DNA from: an uncultured Clostridia bacterium
GTDB taxonomy: Bacteria > Bacillota > Clostridia > Oscillospirales > Acutalibacteraceae
NCBI GenBank assembly: GCA_944380875.1
Contig: CALWJA010000014.1
Coordinates: 1-58,463, forward strand
DNA length: 58,463 nt
Reading direction: 5' to 3'
This document shows positions 8,543-17,012 of the stretch, one piece after another. The number at the start of each line of letters is the position of its first letter. The stretch's first letter is position 1. The translations under genes and the position numbers were made by a program. The notes under the pieces are model-generated. The model was not told where the DNA came from, made no database searches, and was given only the letters and a program-made list of their open reading frames with translations.

Positions 8543-9025
8543 ATGAACGCAAAAGGAAGAGTATTTAAATATGGAGACAATGTGGATACGGACGTAATCA
8601 TCCCTGCCCGTTATCTGAATACGGCCTCTCACGCAGAGCTGGCCGCCCACTGCATGGAGGATATCGACAAGGACTTTGTGAAAAAAGCTCAACCGGGGGA
8701 TATTATTGTAGCAACCAAAAACTTCGGCTGCGGATCCTCCCGGGAACATGCCCCTATTGCCATTAAAGCCAGCGGTATCTCCTGTGTTATCGCGTCCACC
8801 TTTGCGCGGATCTTTTACCGCAACGCTATTAACATTGGCATGCCCATTCTGGAATGCCCCGAAGCGGCGGAAGATATCCAGGGCGGCGACGAAGTTTCCG
8901 TGGATTTTGATACCGGCGTCATTACCAACCTGACCACCGGGAAAACCTATCAGGCTCAGCCTTTTCCGCCCTTTATCCAGAATATCATCGCAAAAGGCGG
9001 CCTTTTGAACAGTATCGCAAAATAA
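8543..9025 (+). CDS. leuD: 3-isopropylmalate dehydratase small subunit
   Basis: A 160-residue swivelling-domain partner of LeuC. It has the typical opening [20 protein letters not shown] and the substrate-binding [12 protein letters not shown] motif. The short length matches the LeuC subtype. ATG at 8543 follows GAGGAGG by 11 bp; an earlier in-frame start at 8522 would overlap this ribosome binding site and add residues absent from the family. Co-transcribed with leuC and ended by the terminator at 9118. Confidence 0.92.
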   Translation: MNAKGRVFKYGDNVDTDVIIPARYLNTASHAELAAHCMEDIDKDFVKKAQPGDIIVATKNFGCGSSREHAPIAIKASGISCVIASTFARIFYRNAINIGMPILECPEAAEDIQGGDEVSVDFDTGVITNLTTGKTYQAQPFPPFIQNIIAKGGLLNSIAK

Positions 9026-9117
9026 GTGGGGCTGACCCGGTAAAACCGGCAGCACCTCCTTCCATAGAGGTTTCCGCAGAAAGCCGGCATTCTATGGAAC
9101 ATAAAACAAGGTACCCC

Positions 9118-9150
9118 AAAAAGGGAGGCAAACAGCCTCCCTTTTTCTTT
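9118..9150 (+). terminator. Terminator after leuCD
   Basis: Stem AAAAAGGGAGGC / GCCTCCCTTTTT with a five-base loop, then CTTT. It separates leuCD from the Crp/Fnr regulator gene. Confidence 0.85.
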
Positions 9151-9269
9151 ACCCAAATGTATTTTGTCTATTAAAAAAATAACGGGAACCCGCTATCTAT
9201 ATTCTCCCTCATTAGCCTGTGAAGGCCCAGGGTATGTTCTTTTCCGGTGCTTTGGGAGGGAACCTAATA

Positions 9270-9297
9270 TTGACAAAATTCCGTATCCTGCTATATG
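9270..9297 (+). promoter_or_regulatory. Promoter of the Crp/Fnr-family gene
   Basis: TTGACA at 9270-9275 and TATATG at 9292-9297 with a 16-bp spacer. Transcription would start near 9304, giving a leader of about 115 bases that contains the palindrome at 9341. Confidence 0.65.
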
Positions 9298-9340
9298 CTT
9301 AACTATACGGTGGATATGGCGAATACTAAACGAACCAAGA

Positions 9341-9364
9341 GAGATATTTCCCGGGAAATATCTC
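9341..9364. promoter_or_regulatory. Perfect 24-bp palindrome in the leader of the Crp/Fnr gene
   Basis: GAGATATTTCCC followed at once by its exact reverse complement GGGAAATATCTC. It is downstream of the predicted promoter and 54 bp before the ATG. Such a perfect site without a spacer suggests a dimeric repressor operator, possibly autoregulatory, although an RNA hairpin effect on translation is also possible. There is no T-run, so it is not a terminator. Confidence 0.6.
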
Positions 9365-9418
9365 GTGCAGTGGGAACGTATACTATCGTACACCAGGATA
9401 CAGGAGGGGGCGGCCTTT

Positions 9419-10114
9419 ATGGAATACAACAGCCGGCAAACAGATACAAGTCTGCCTGCGGTCCGAAAGAATTCAGGAGAAAACCCCTGGCGCTTTCTGG
9501 AAGAAACGCAGCCCGTTAAGCTCTACGGAGCCAATGAGCTGATTTATCTTCAGGAGGAAACGGCTGAACGGTTCTATTACCTAAAAAGCGGCAAAGTCCG
9601 CATTTTCCTCAGCTCTCCTGAGGGGGCTGAAAAAACGCTGGCCATCGCCCAGGCCGGCAGCCTCTTGGGAGAAGCTTCCTTCTTCAGCGGGAGCCCTCGG
9701 GTTTCTTCCGCTAAAACCATGGAAAAATCCCGTATCATCTCCATAGACAGACCCATTCTGCTGGAAAGCTTCCGCCGGCGCCCCGAACTGGCTATGGAGC
9801 TTTGCCGGTATCTTTCCGGCACCATCCGTATGCTTTCCGCCCAAGTGGACAGTATGACGTTCCAACAGGCGGATCAGCGTCTGGCGGAACTTCTTTTGCA
9901 GCTTTCCCAGGGGGAAGGGGGCGGGAGATCGGATGTGCGGGCTGTCCGTTCCACCCACGAAGAGCTGGCCTCCCTGGCGGGAGTCAGCCGGGTTACCGTC
10001 AGCCGGGTTCTGGCCGCATTCGCCCGCAAAGGATGGATTTCTACGGGGTATGGGCTGATTTCTCTTCTAAGGCCGGAAAAGCTGGAGGCTTTTTCCCGAT
10101 ATCAAGGGCTATAG
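9419..10114 (+). CDS. Crp/Fnr family transcriptional regulator
   Basis: A 231-residue protein with an N-terminal cyclic-nucleotide-binding-type beta barrel (ETAERFYYLKSGKVRIFL; GSLLGEASFFSG), a dimerisation helix and a C-terminal winged HTH whose recognition helix lies in SLAGVSRVTVSRVLAAFA. The barrel has no N-terminal cysteine cluster, so it is not an oxygen-sensing Fnr; the effector is unknown. ATG at 9419 is preferred because CAGGAGGGGG precedes it and family homology starts about there; reading upstream to 9164 gives unrelated residues. It lies between leuCD and ilvD, so control of branched-chain amino-acid genes is a plausible inference. Confidence 0.9.
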   Translation: MEYNSRQTDTSLPAVRKNSGENPWRFLEETQPVKLYGANELIYLQEETAERFYYLKSGKVRIFLSSPEGAEKTLAIAQAGSLLGEASFFSGSPRVSSAKTMEKSRIISIDRPILLESFRRRPELAMELCRYLSGTIRMLSAQVDSMTFQQADQRLAELLLQLSQGEGGGRSDVRAVRSTHEELASLAGVSRVTVSRVLAAFARKGWISTGYGLISLLRPEKLEAFSRYQGL

Positions 10115-10172
10115 GGCCTTCTTGAAACCTATGCCAAAACGAAGACTATGCCCGAAACACCAGACGAAAAAC

Positions 10173-10214
10173 AAAAACTGCCGGTGTGGAATATGTCCGC
10201 ACCGGCAGTTTTAT
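10173..10214. terminator. Bidirectional terminator between the Crp/Fnr gene and ilvD
   Basis: Stem AAAACTGCCGGTG / CACCGGCAGTTTT with a loop of about 13 bases. A-rich and T-rich flanks let it serve both convergent genes. Confidence 0.85.
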
Positions 10215-10245
10215 TGTATCCCAGGCAAGAAAGCCCGCCCATGGA

Positions 10246-11901
10246 TTATTTCTCGAATACCGCTCCTCTGGAACCGCTGGTCACAAGGCTTGCGTATCTC
10301 TTCAGATAGCCGGTAAGCTCTTTTTCAACCGGCTTCCACTCCTTGCGACGCTCTTCCATTTCCTCTTCGCTCACAAGAAGATTCAAAGCCCGGTTCGTAA
10401 TATCCACGCTGATGGTATCTCCTTCCCGGATCAGAGCGATGGGTCCGCCTGCAGCGGCCTCAGGGGATACGTGTCCCACAGCCGCACCGCGGGTAGCGCC
10501 GGAAAAACGACCATCCGTAATAAGAGCCACGCTGCTGCCCAATCCGTTGCCAATCAGCGCAGATGTAGGCGTAAGCATTTCGCGCATACCGGGGCCTCCC
10601 TTGGGGCCTTCATACCGAATCACAACCACGTCTCCAGCATTGATCTTTCCACCCAGGATAGCCTCTGTAGCCTCCTCCTCGCTGTTAAAGCAGCGGGCAG
10701 GGCCGGTATGCTGCATCATTTCAGGAGCCACGGCACCCTGCTTTACAACAGCACCTTCCGGAGCCAGATTTCCCCGAAGCACAGCGATACCGCCGTCCTC
10801 CCGGAAGGGATTTTCCACCTTCCGGATGATCTCGCCGTCAGCTGCAGGCGCGGCGTTCAGCCGATCCGCCACAGTTCCGCACACGGTGGGGATTTCCGTA
10901 TGAATGAGCCCTTTTCTGGAAAGCTCCTTGAGCACAGCGGGAATGCCGCCCACACGGTTCAGGTCTGTAATAAACACCTGGCTGGCAGGGTTCAGCTTGC
11001 AGAGCTGGGGAGTTGTGCGGCTCATGGCGTCAATGGTGTCGATATCCAGCTTCACGCCCATTTCGTGAGCAATAGCCGTCAAATGCAAAACGGAGTTTGT
11101 AGAGCAGCCCAATGCCATTTCAGAACGGAGAGCGTTTTGGAACGCTTCTTCCGTTAAAATATCACTGGGACGCAAATTCTTCTTCAGAAGTTCCATAACC
11201 TGAGAACCGGCCTTTTTCGCAAGAGCCAGACGCTCGCCATAGACAGCAGGGATGCTTCCATTCCCAGGCAGAGCCATACCGATGGCCTCCGTAAGGCAGT
11301 TCATGGAATTAGCCGTATACATGCCGGAGCAGGAGCCGCAGCCGGGGCAAGCGCTTTTTTCCAAAGCCAGAAGTTCATCCCCGTCGATCTTTCCGGAAGC
11401 ATAGCTGCCAACTGCTTCAAACATCTCGGAAAGGCCAAAACGGGTGCCGTTGTGCTCGCCAGGCAGCATGGGACCGCCGCTGACAAAAATGCTGGGCAGG
11501 TTCATACGGCAGCAAGCCAGCATCATGCCGGGCACAATCTTATCGCAGTTAGGGATAAAAACAACAGCGTCCAGAGGATGAGCTGTGAGCATAACCTCAA
11601 TGGAGTCCGCAATCAGTTCACGGGAACAAAGAGAATATTTCATTCCCTTATGATTCATGGCCAAACCGTCGCAGACACCAATGGTATTGAATTCAAAGGG
11701 TACGCCTCCCGCATTGCGGATACCGGCTTTTACCGCTTCCCCGATTTCCCGCAGATGACGATGTCCAGGAATATAATCACTGGCGGAGTTGACTACGGCA
11801 ACAAAAGGCCGTTTCATCTCATCCTCGCTGATGCCCAAAGCCCGCAGCAGGGAACGGTGAGGCGCTCTGGTGTATCCTTCTTTCAATAAATCGCTTCTCA
11901 T
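10246..11901 (-). CDS. ilvD: Dihydroxy-acid dehydratase
   Basis: A 551-residue iron-sulfur dehydratase that converts 2,3-dihydroxy-isovalerate (or 3-methylvalerate) to the 2-oxo acid in valine and isoleucine synthesis. Cluster ligands are visible in FIPNCDK and in [25 protein letters not shown] and the closing region also match the family. ATG at 11901 follows AGGAGG; the in-frame codon at 11937 has no ribosome binding site. It converges on the Crp/Fnr gene and lies 78 bp downstream of a co-directional membrane-protein gene, so read-through from lysS is possible. Confidence 0.95.
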   Translation of the reverse strand: MRSDLLKEGYTRAPHRSLLRALGISEDEMKRPFVAVVNSASDYIPGHRHLREIGEAVKAGIRNAGGVPFEFNTIGVCDGLAMNHKGMKYSLCSRELIADSIEVMLTAHPLDAVVFIPNCDKIVPGMMLACCRMNLPSIFVSGGPMLPGEHNGTRFGLSEMFEAVGSYASGKIDGDELLALEKSACPGCGSCSGMYTANSMNCLTEAIGMALPGNGSIPAVYGERLALAKKAGSQVMELLKKNLRPSDILTEEAFQNALRSEMALGCSTNSVLHLTAIAHEMGVKLDIDTIDAMSRTTPQLCKLNPASQVFITDLNRVGGIPAVLKELSRKGLIHTEIPTVCGTVADRLNAAPAADGEIIRKVENPFREDGGIAVLRGNLAPEGAVVKQGAVAPEMMQHTGPARCFNSEEEATEAILGGKINAGDVVVIRYEGPKGGPGMREMLTPTSALIGNGLGSSVALITDGRFSGATRGAAVGHVSPEAAAGGPIALIREGDTISVDITNRALNLLVSEEEMEERRKEWKPVEKELTGYLKRYASLVTSGSRGAVFEK

Positions 11902-11979
11902 AAGGCTTTCCTCCTCTGTATCTGTTAATATATCCATTGCTTTTTATGGGATGCTTTTTTATAACCGTTTACAGCAGCA

Positions 11980-12765
11980 TTATCCGTTGCTTTCTTCCGA
12001 AACAGAATCTTCTCCGGAACCGGAAGAAACATTCTCTTCCGCTACAGGTGTTCCTGCCTGTATACGATCCAGCATGGCTTTGCCTGCTGCATACATATCG
12101 GCAGTTTCTTCCTTCTTAAGCTGCCCAGGCGTAAAATACCGCAGGGAAAAACTGTATCCTTCAAACTTTTCCGCATTTGTCATGCCATCCAAAAGGGAAA
12201 GTTCTCCCAGAGGGAGTTTGATTGTATCCATATTTTCTTCGTCACCTGTAACAGGCGTACCATCCAGGTGCCCCAAGACTTCGCTTCCTACATCCTGCTG
12301 GCAATACTGATATCCTACAGTATCTGTAATAAAAATGGCGCTCTCATTACTGGATAAATCTCCCACAAATTTCACTATGTTGGCCGTCTGCATTTCGGGA
12401 TCCACATTCTGTGAAGAATCGCCCATCATCAGATTATAGACAATCACGGAGACAATCGTCTGCCCATCGCCGTTGAGATCTTCGCCGTAAAGGGCAAGCC
12501 GTTTTTCCAGTTCATCCGTATCCTGTTCGGATACATACCCATCCCCCACTACCATAGCTACGGTATAATCGGGTTCCACTTTGGTAGCCATATCATATAT
12601 AAACACGCCTGCCAAAATCACAAGAATGATTCCTACAATCACATGTTTCTTATAATAGAACCAGAAATTATCCCATTTATCCTTTTTGGTGACGAGTTTT
12701 ATTTCTCTGTCTTCGTCGTGGATTTCCTCGTCGCCCGTGTGGAGAAGATAGCGTTCTCTTGCCAT
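11980..12765 (-). CDS. Membrane-anchored protein of unknown function, linked to lysS
   Basis: A 261-residue protein with a charged cytoplasmic N-terminus, one membrane segment (HVIVGIILVILAGVFIY, about residues 41-57) and an extracytoplasmic domain of about 180 residues ending in a Ser/Glu-rich tail. No family recognised; the VYNLMMGDSSQ and NESAIFITDTVGYQY segments suggest an alpha/beta domain. Its ATG at 12765 lies four bases after the lysS stop, and the lysS terminal codons (AAG GAG TGA) form its ribosome binding site, so translation is probably coupled. Confidence 0.75.
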   Translation of the reverse strand: MARERYLLHTGDEEIHDEDREIKLVTKKDKWDNFWFYYKKHVIVGIILVILAGVFIYDMATKVEPDYTVAMVVGDGYVSEQDTDELEKRLALYGEDLNGDGQTIVSVIVYNLMMGDSSQNVDPEMQTANIVKFVGDLSSNESAIFITDTVGYQYCQQDVGSEVLGHLDGTPVTGDEENMDTIKLPLGELSLLDGMTNAEKFEGYSFSLRYFTPGQLKKEETADMYAAGKAMLDRIQAGTPVAEENVSSGSGEDSVSEESNG

Positions 12766-12769
12766 TTCA

Positions 12770-14311
12770 TCACTCCTTGGTTTTCATCGTCGGGAACAGC
12801 AGAACATCACGGATACTGCCGGAATTGGTCAGCAGCATAACAAGCCGGTCAATGCCGTAACCGATGCCTCCCGTAGGCGGCATACCGATTTCCAAAGCAT
12901 TCAGGAAATCTTCGTCCGTATGGTTGGCTTCCTCATCACCCTGAGCCAAAAGTTTTTCCTGCTCAGCAAAACGCTGCCGCTGGTCGATAGGATCGTTCAA
13001 TTCCGAATATGCATTACACATTTCACGGCCATAGATAAACAGCTCAAAGCGCTCTACATATTCGGGCTTATCGGGCTTGCGCTTGGTAAGAGGAGAAATC
13101 TCCACCGGATGATCCATAATGAAAACAGGCTGAATCAGATGTTCTTCCACATATTCTTCAAAGAACAGGTTCAAAATATCGCCCTTTGTATGGCGGGATT
13201 CATAATGAATTCCCTTTTCATCCGCAAGCTTTTTCGCCGCATCCGTATCCGGTACTTGGTCAAAATCCACCCCGGCATACTTTTTGACAGCTTCCACCAT
13301 GGTCATACGCTCAAAGGGCTTGCCCAGATCGATCATAGCTTCCGCATAGGGGATCAAAGTTGTCCCACAAACCTTCTGCGCCACATGCCGGAACATATTT
13401 TCCGTCAGATCCATCATGCCATGGTAATCCGTATAGGCCTGATACAGCTCCATAAGGGTAAACTCCGGATTATGACGGGTATCCACTCCTTCATTGCGGA
13501 ATACTCGTCCTATTTCATATACACGCTCCAGGCCGCCCACAATCAGCCTCTTCAGATACAATTCCAAAGAAATACGAAGCTTTACATCTTCATCCAGGGC
13601 GTTGTAGTGGGTCTCAAAGGGACGGGCAGCAGCTCCGCCGGCATTGGAAACCAGCATGGGAGTCTCTACCTCCATAAAGCCCTGGTTGTCCAGGAAATTG
13701 CGGATCTCCCGCAGAATCATGGAGCGCTTTACAAAGGTATCCCGCACCTCAGGATTCACAATCAGATCCACATACCGCTGGCGGTAACGGGTATCCGTAT
13801 CCGTCAGGCCATGGAATTTTTCCGGCAGAGGACGCAGGCTCTTGCTTAAAAGCATAACCTGGGAAGCCTTAACACTAAGCTCTCCCTTTTTCGTGCGGAA
13901 CACTTCGCCTTGAATGCCGATCAGATCTCCAATATCCATTTTCTTAAAATCTGCATAGGCATCTTCTCCCACCATATCCCGGCGAATATACAGCTGGATG
14001 GAACCGCTTTTATCCTGCAGATCGGCAAAACTTGCCTTTCCCATAACACGCTTGCTCATCATACGGCCGGCTATGGATACGATATCCCCGCTTTCCTGCT
14101 CCGGTTCCAGAGAAGCGTGTTTCTCCCGGATACAAGCCGCATGGGTATCTACCGGATAGCTGGTTATACGGAAGGGGTCCCGCCCCTCCTCCTGCAGCTT
14201 GGAAAGCTTATCTCTGCGAATCTGCAGCAGCTCGCTGATGTCCTCCTGCTGCTCAATCTTTTGGTTCTGCCCCTGGGGATCCAATCCGGAGGCATTCGTC
14301 ATTTCACTCAT
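12770..14311 (-). CDS. lysS: Lysyl-tRNA synthetase, class II
   Basis: A 513-residue class II synthetase that charges tRNA-Lys. The N-terminal OB-fold anticodon-binding domain (about residues 65-170) precedes the catalytic domain with motif 2 (FRNEGVDTRHNPEFTLMEL) and motif 3 (GYGIDRLVMLLT). Length is typical of bacterial LysS. ATG at 14311 has AGGGAG eight bases upstream. It sits downstream of greA, a common Firmicute pairing, but a terminator-like stem lies between them. Confidence 0.95.
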   Translation of the reverse strand: MSEMTNASGLDPQGQNQKIEQQEDISELLQIRRDKLSKLQEEGRDPFRITSYPVDTHAACIREKHASLEPEQESGDIVSIAGRMMSKRVMGKASFADLQDKSGSIQLYIRRDMVGEDAYADFKKMDIGDLIGIQGEVFRTKKGELSVKASQVMLLSKSLRPLPEKFHGLTDTDTRYRQRYVDLIVNPEVRDTFVKRSMILREIRNFLDNQGFMEVETPMLVSNAGGAAARPFETHYNALDEDVKLRISLELYLKRLIVGGLERVYEIGRVFRNEGVDTRHNPEFTLMELYQAYTDYHGMMDLTENMFRHVAQKVCGTTLIPYAEAMIDLGKPFERMTMVEAVKKYAGVDFDQVPDTDAAKKLADEKGIHYESRHTKGDILNLFFEEYVEEHLIQPVFIMDHPVEISPLTKRKPDKPEYVERFELFIYGREMCNAYSELNDPIDQRQRFAEQEKLLAQGDEEANHTDEDFLNALEIGMPPTGGIGYGIDRLVMLLTNSGSIRDVLLFPTMKTKE

Positions 14312-14408
14312 ATCATTTTCTCCCTATATTTAGAATTAAAATTGCCAATTCTTTCAAAGGGCTGTTTTTCCGTTCCCATGTTCTCAAAAACACCCTATTC
14401 TATTTAAG

Positions 14409-14443
14409 AAAAAACAAAAAGGGGCGGAACCATCCCCCACCCC
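14409..14443 (-). terminator. Probable terminator after greA
   Basis: On the minus strand an imperfect G/C-rich stem (GGGG..GGA / TCC..CCCC at 14421-14443) is followed by T-rich sequence complementary to 14409-14420. The stem has an internal loop, so strength is uncertain and some read-through into lysS is possible. Confidence 0.5.
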
Positions 14444-14554
14444 TCTCAGCATTCTTTTCCAATGTATCCCTGCAACCCGCACAGGATTTTAAAAGCCGCA
14501 AATACTTTCCATAACCTGCACGGATATCCGAAAACATCCGCGTTTTCTATATCC

Positions 14555-15040
14555 TTATTTGGAGATCCGCAGTACCTCGTACTCCATCATACCTGCAGGC
14601 ACTTCCACTTCCACACGGTCACCCAGCTTTTTGCCAAGCAGAGCCCTGCCCACAGCCGATTCATCAGAAATATTGCCCATAAGGGGATCCGCTTCATTGG
14701 AACCTACGATTTTATATTCCATAACCGTGGTTTTTCCTGTGCCCATATTCAATACGCGAACCTCTACCTTAGATCCAATATGGATATTCTCCACATTCAG
14801 ATCATCTTCATCAATAACGGACACATTTTTCAGCATAACCTCAATATCCGCAATCCTGGCTTCTACGATAGCCTGCTCGTTTTTAGCCTCATCGTATTCG
14901 CTGTTTTCGGAAAGGTCGCCGAAAGAAAGAGCCACTTTGATTTTTTCCGCTACTTCTTTTCTTTTTACACTTTTGAGCTCTGCCAGCTCATTTTCCAGCT
15001 TTTCCAAGCCTGCCTGTGTAAGGATAATCTGTTTTGCCAT
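14555..15040 (-). CDS. greA: Transcription elongation factor GreA
   Basis: A 161-residue protein with an N-terminal antiparallel coiled coil carrying the tip acidic residues ([15 protein letters not shown]) and a C-terminal FKBP-like domain ([32 protein letters not shown]). GreA enters the RNA polymerase secondary channel and stimulates cleavage of backtracked transcripts. ATG at 15040 is chosen over GTG at 15046 because AAGGTGG is spaced seven bases from it and the family begins M-A-x-x-I. The upstream gap to 15352 holds its presumed promoter and an alternating Y-R tract. Confidence 0.95.
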   Translation of the reverse strand: MAKQIILTQAGLEKLENELAELKSVKRKEVAEKIKVALSFGDLSENSEYDEAKNEQAIVEARIADIEVMLKNVSVIDEDDLNVENIHIGSKVEVRVLNMGTGKTTVMEYKIVGSNEADPLMGNISDESAVGRALLGKKLGDRVEVEVPAGMMEYEVLRISK

Positions 15041-15310
15041 ATCCACTCCACCTTTATTCCTTCATCAAAGATACAATCGCCCGCTGTCATCCGCATACAG
15101 AAATCATCGGGTATTTTCCTAATATACATTTTTGGGGAAACGCGTGCATTCTGGGCATATTCTTTTACATACTCTCTCCATTTTGCGCCGCGTATATCCT
15201 CTATTATAAATTCCGACAGCCCTTCTGTCAACGCAAAAAAAGGCGTTCCACACCATTTTGGGGAAAAAGGCTGGTAGATATCCATTCCCCATCCCCTCTA
15301 AGGGCACGTT

Positions 15311-15347
15311 TATACACGTACACATGCACACGTTTACGTATACGTAT
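15311..15347. other. Alternating pyrimidine-purine tract with a 12-bp palindrome
   Basis: From 15311 to 15333 pyrimidines and purines alternate strictly (TA, CA, CG and TG steps). After one break the palindrome TACGTATACGTA occupies 15335-15346. Such tracts can adopt left-handed DNA under negative supercoiling. It lies just downstream of the S41 gene's stop and upstream of greA. The rest of this 310-bp gap shows no convincing gene. Confidence 0.45.
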
Positions 15348-15352
15348 TGATA

Positions 15353-16732
15353 TTACTCTTTAGAATCGGCAGAAGAAGCTTCCTTTTTGGATTCCGCCTT
15401 TGAGCTTTCCGCACTTTCCTCGTCTTTGCTTTCCCCATCGTTGCTGTTTTCTTCTTGGGAAGCACTGCCTTCTTCACCGGAAACTTCATCTCCGCCCGGC
15501 AATTTTTCCACCTGTGCTCCCTGCCGGGCCAACGCGGTCACAGCGGAAAGGACTTGGGCATCTTCCTCCTGCTTAAGCATACCGGAAAGGAAAAGGTTGT
15601 TCTGTTCATCGGAAAGCACTTTGGTTATATCCGGAGCAATGCCTGTACCGTCAAAAACATCCCCGTTCAGTGTAAGATATTCCGCTACCGGGAAAAATAC
15701 GGCGGAACCATCCGAAAGGGGGACAACCTGGCTCTTTCTGCCGTGCCCTGCCGTTTGCTGGCCCACCAGAAGGCCTTTATTATAATCCCGTATGTTGGCA
15801 GCCAGCAATTCCGCCGCTCCATAGGTGCTTTCATTCATAACTACACTTACAGGCAGGGAAATCTCCCCGGCAGTGCTGGTAAATTCCACCGTCTCCTTGC
15901 CGGAACTATCTCTTGTGGCCACAACTGTACCGGCAGGCAGCAAGGTATCCATTATGGAAGCCGCCGCCTCCATATCGCCTCCGGCATTATTTCGCAAATC
16001 CAAAACAATACCGCATACGTTCTTGTTTTCCAAATCCTTTAGAGCTTCCCGAAATAGATCCGGGGTGTTATCCCGAAAACGGGAAATGCGGATATACCCA
16101 ACATTTCCGCAAATAATGGAGGACTGCACGCTGTTCTGGGCATATTCCGCCCTTGTTACAGACACAGTCAGCAGTTCGTTTTTCTCGTCTTCCTTCTCGG
16201 CCGGCCGCAGCACTCCTAACTTTACCGTGGAACCTGCTTCCCCATCCAGAAGATTAACCGCTGCAGTATACGTAATACGCACGACCTCTTTATCGTCAAC
16301 GGAAATAATTACGTCCCCTTTTTGGATTCCTGCCTTTTCTCCGGGGGAGCCAGGCGCTACCTCCGTTACCTCCATATTGCCGTCCGTATCCTTAACAGTG
16401 CTGATTCCCACGCCAACAGCGCTTCCCGAATTGCCTGCAACATACGCTTTATATTGTTCCGCTGTAAGGTATTTGGCATCCGTATCTCCAAGCCCGGCCA
16501 AATAACCGGTGCAGATACCGTCTGTAAGAGCCTTTTCGTCGATCTCCCCCACAAAATTCTGCCGGATTGTCTGATCGATTTCACTGAGCTTTGTATACAT
16601 AGCCTGCCTCTGGTTTACATCCGCCACTCGTTGGTTAAATGTATCCATGGCATACATATAGGTCAGCGATACCGTGACCGCCGCCGTTACGGCGCAAAGG
16701 GCCACACAGGCTCCCAATGAGAATTTTTTCAT
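15353..16732 (-). CDS. S41 (C-terminal processing) peptidase-like protein, predicted inactive
   Basis: A 459-residue exported protein: signal or anchor segment (CVALCAVTAAVTVSLTYMY), PDZ domain (about residues 90-170, GSPGEKAGIQKGDVIISV), S41 core (GIVLDLRNNAGGDMEAAASI) and a Ser/Glu/Lys-rich tail. Active S41 enzymes have S-A-S-A-(S/A)-E with a catalytic Ser three residues before the Glu and Lys 25 residues later (T-F-G-K-G). Here the segments are STYGAAE and TAGHGRKSQ, so the nucleophile is Gly305 and the lysine is His330. It closes the ftsE-ftsX-M23 cluster and may act as a scaffold rather than a protease. Confidence 0.85.
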   Translation of the reverse strand: MKKFSLGACVALCAVTAAVTVSLTYMYAMDTFNQRVADVNQRQAMYTKLSEIDQTIRQNFVGEIDEKALTDGICTGYLAGLGDTDAKYLTAEQYKAYVAGNSGSAVGVGISTVKDTDGNMEVTEVAPGSPGEKAGIQKGDVIISVDDKEVVRITYTAAVNLLDGEAGSTVKLGVLRPAEKEDEKNELLTVSVTRAEYAQNSVQSSIICGNVGYIRISRFRDNTPDLFREALKDLENKNVCGIVLDLRNNAGGDMEAAASIMDTLLPAGTVVATRDSSGKETVEFTSTAGEISLPVSVVMNESTYGAAELLAANIRDYNKGLLVGQQTAGHGRKSQVVPLSDGSAVFFPVAEYLTLNGDVFDGTGIAPDITKVLSDEQNNLFLSGMLKQEEDAQVLSAVTALARQGAQVEKLPGGDEVSGEEGSASQEENSNDGESKDEESAESSKAESKKEASSADSKE

Positions 16733-16906
16733 ATTCTGCCCTGCCTTTTTCCTTTATAATTTTCCGGCCCTCCCGGTTTCATCCGGGTTTGCCGGCTGAT
16801 TGTGGAATCGTCCCATACTCCTGTTTCTGGGTAGTAGGTAGTATGCCGCAAAATAAAGGAGCTAAACTATTTTTTCTTTTGTATCTGCTTAAAGGGCATA
16901 TATCAG

Positions 16907-16942
16907 CATGGCGCGGAAAGCATATGCACCTTCCACGCCATG
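16907..16942. other. Stem-loop in the gap between the M23 gene and the S41 gene
   Basis: CATGGCGCGGAA pairs with TTCCACGCCATG with a single internal mismatch; the loop contains the palindrome GCATATGC. No T-run follows on the minus strand, so it is unlikely to terminate. It could stabilise or process the transcript between the two cistrons. Confidence 0.4.
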
Positions 16943-17012
16943 TATAACCCTTAAAATCCAAGATCCGCGCCCATGAACCCGGCTTCTCTATTCATAAACA
17001 CTAAAATTGCTA

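Noticed and set aside
10186..11157. 323-codon plus-strand frame opposite ilvD
   Set aside because: Shadow of ilvD, which has all its iron-sulfur motifs on the other strand.
14965..15285. 106-codon minus-strand frame overlapping the start of greA
   Set aside because: Overlaps greA in another frame, lacks homology I can recognise, and crosses the greA ribosome binding site; a real gene cannot be excluded but is unlikely.
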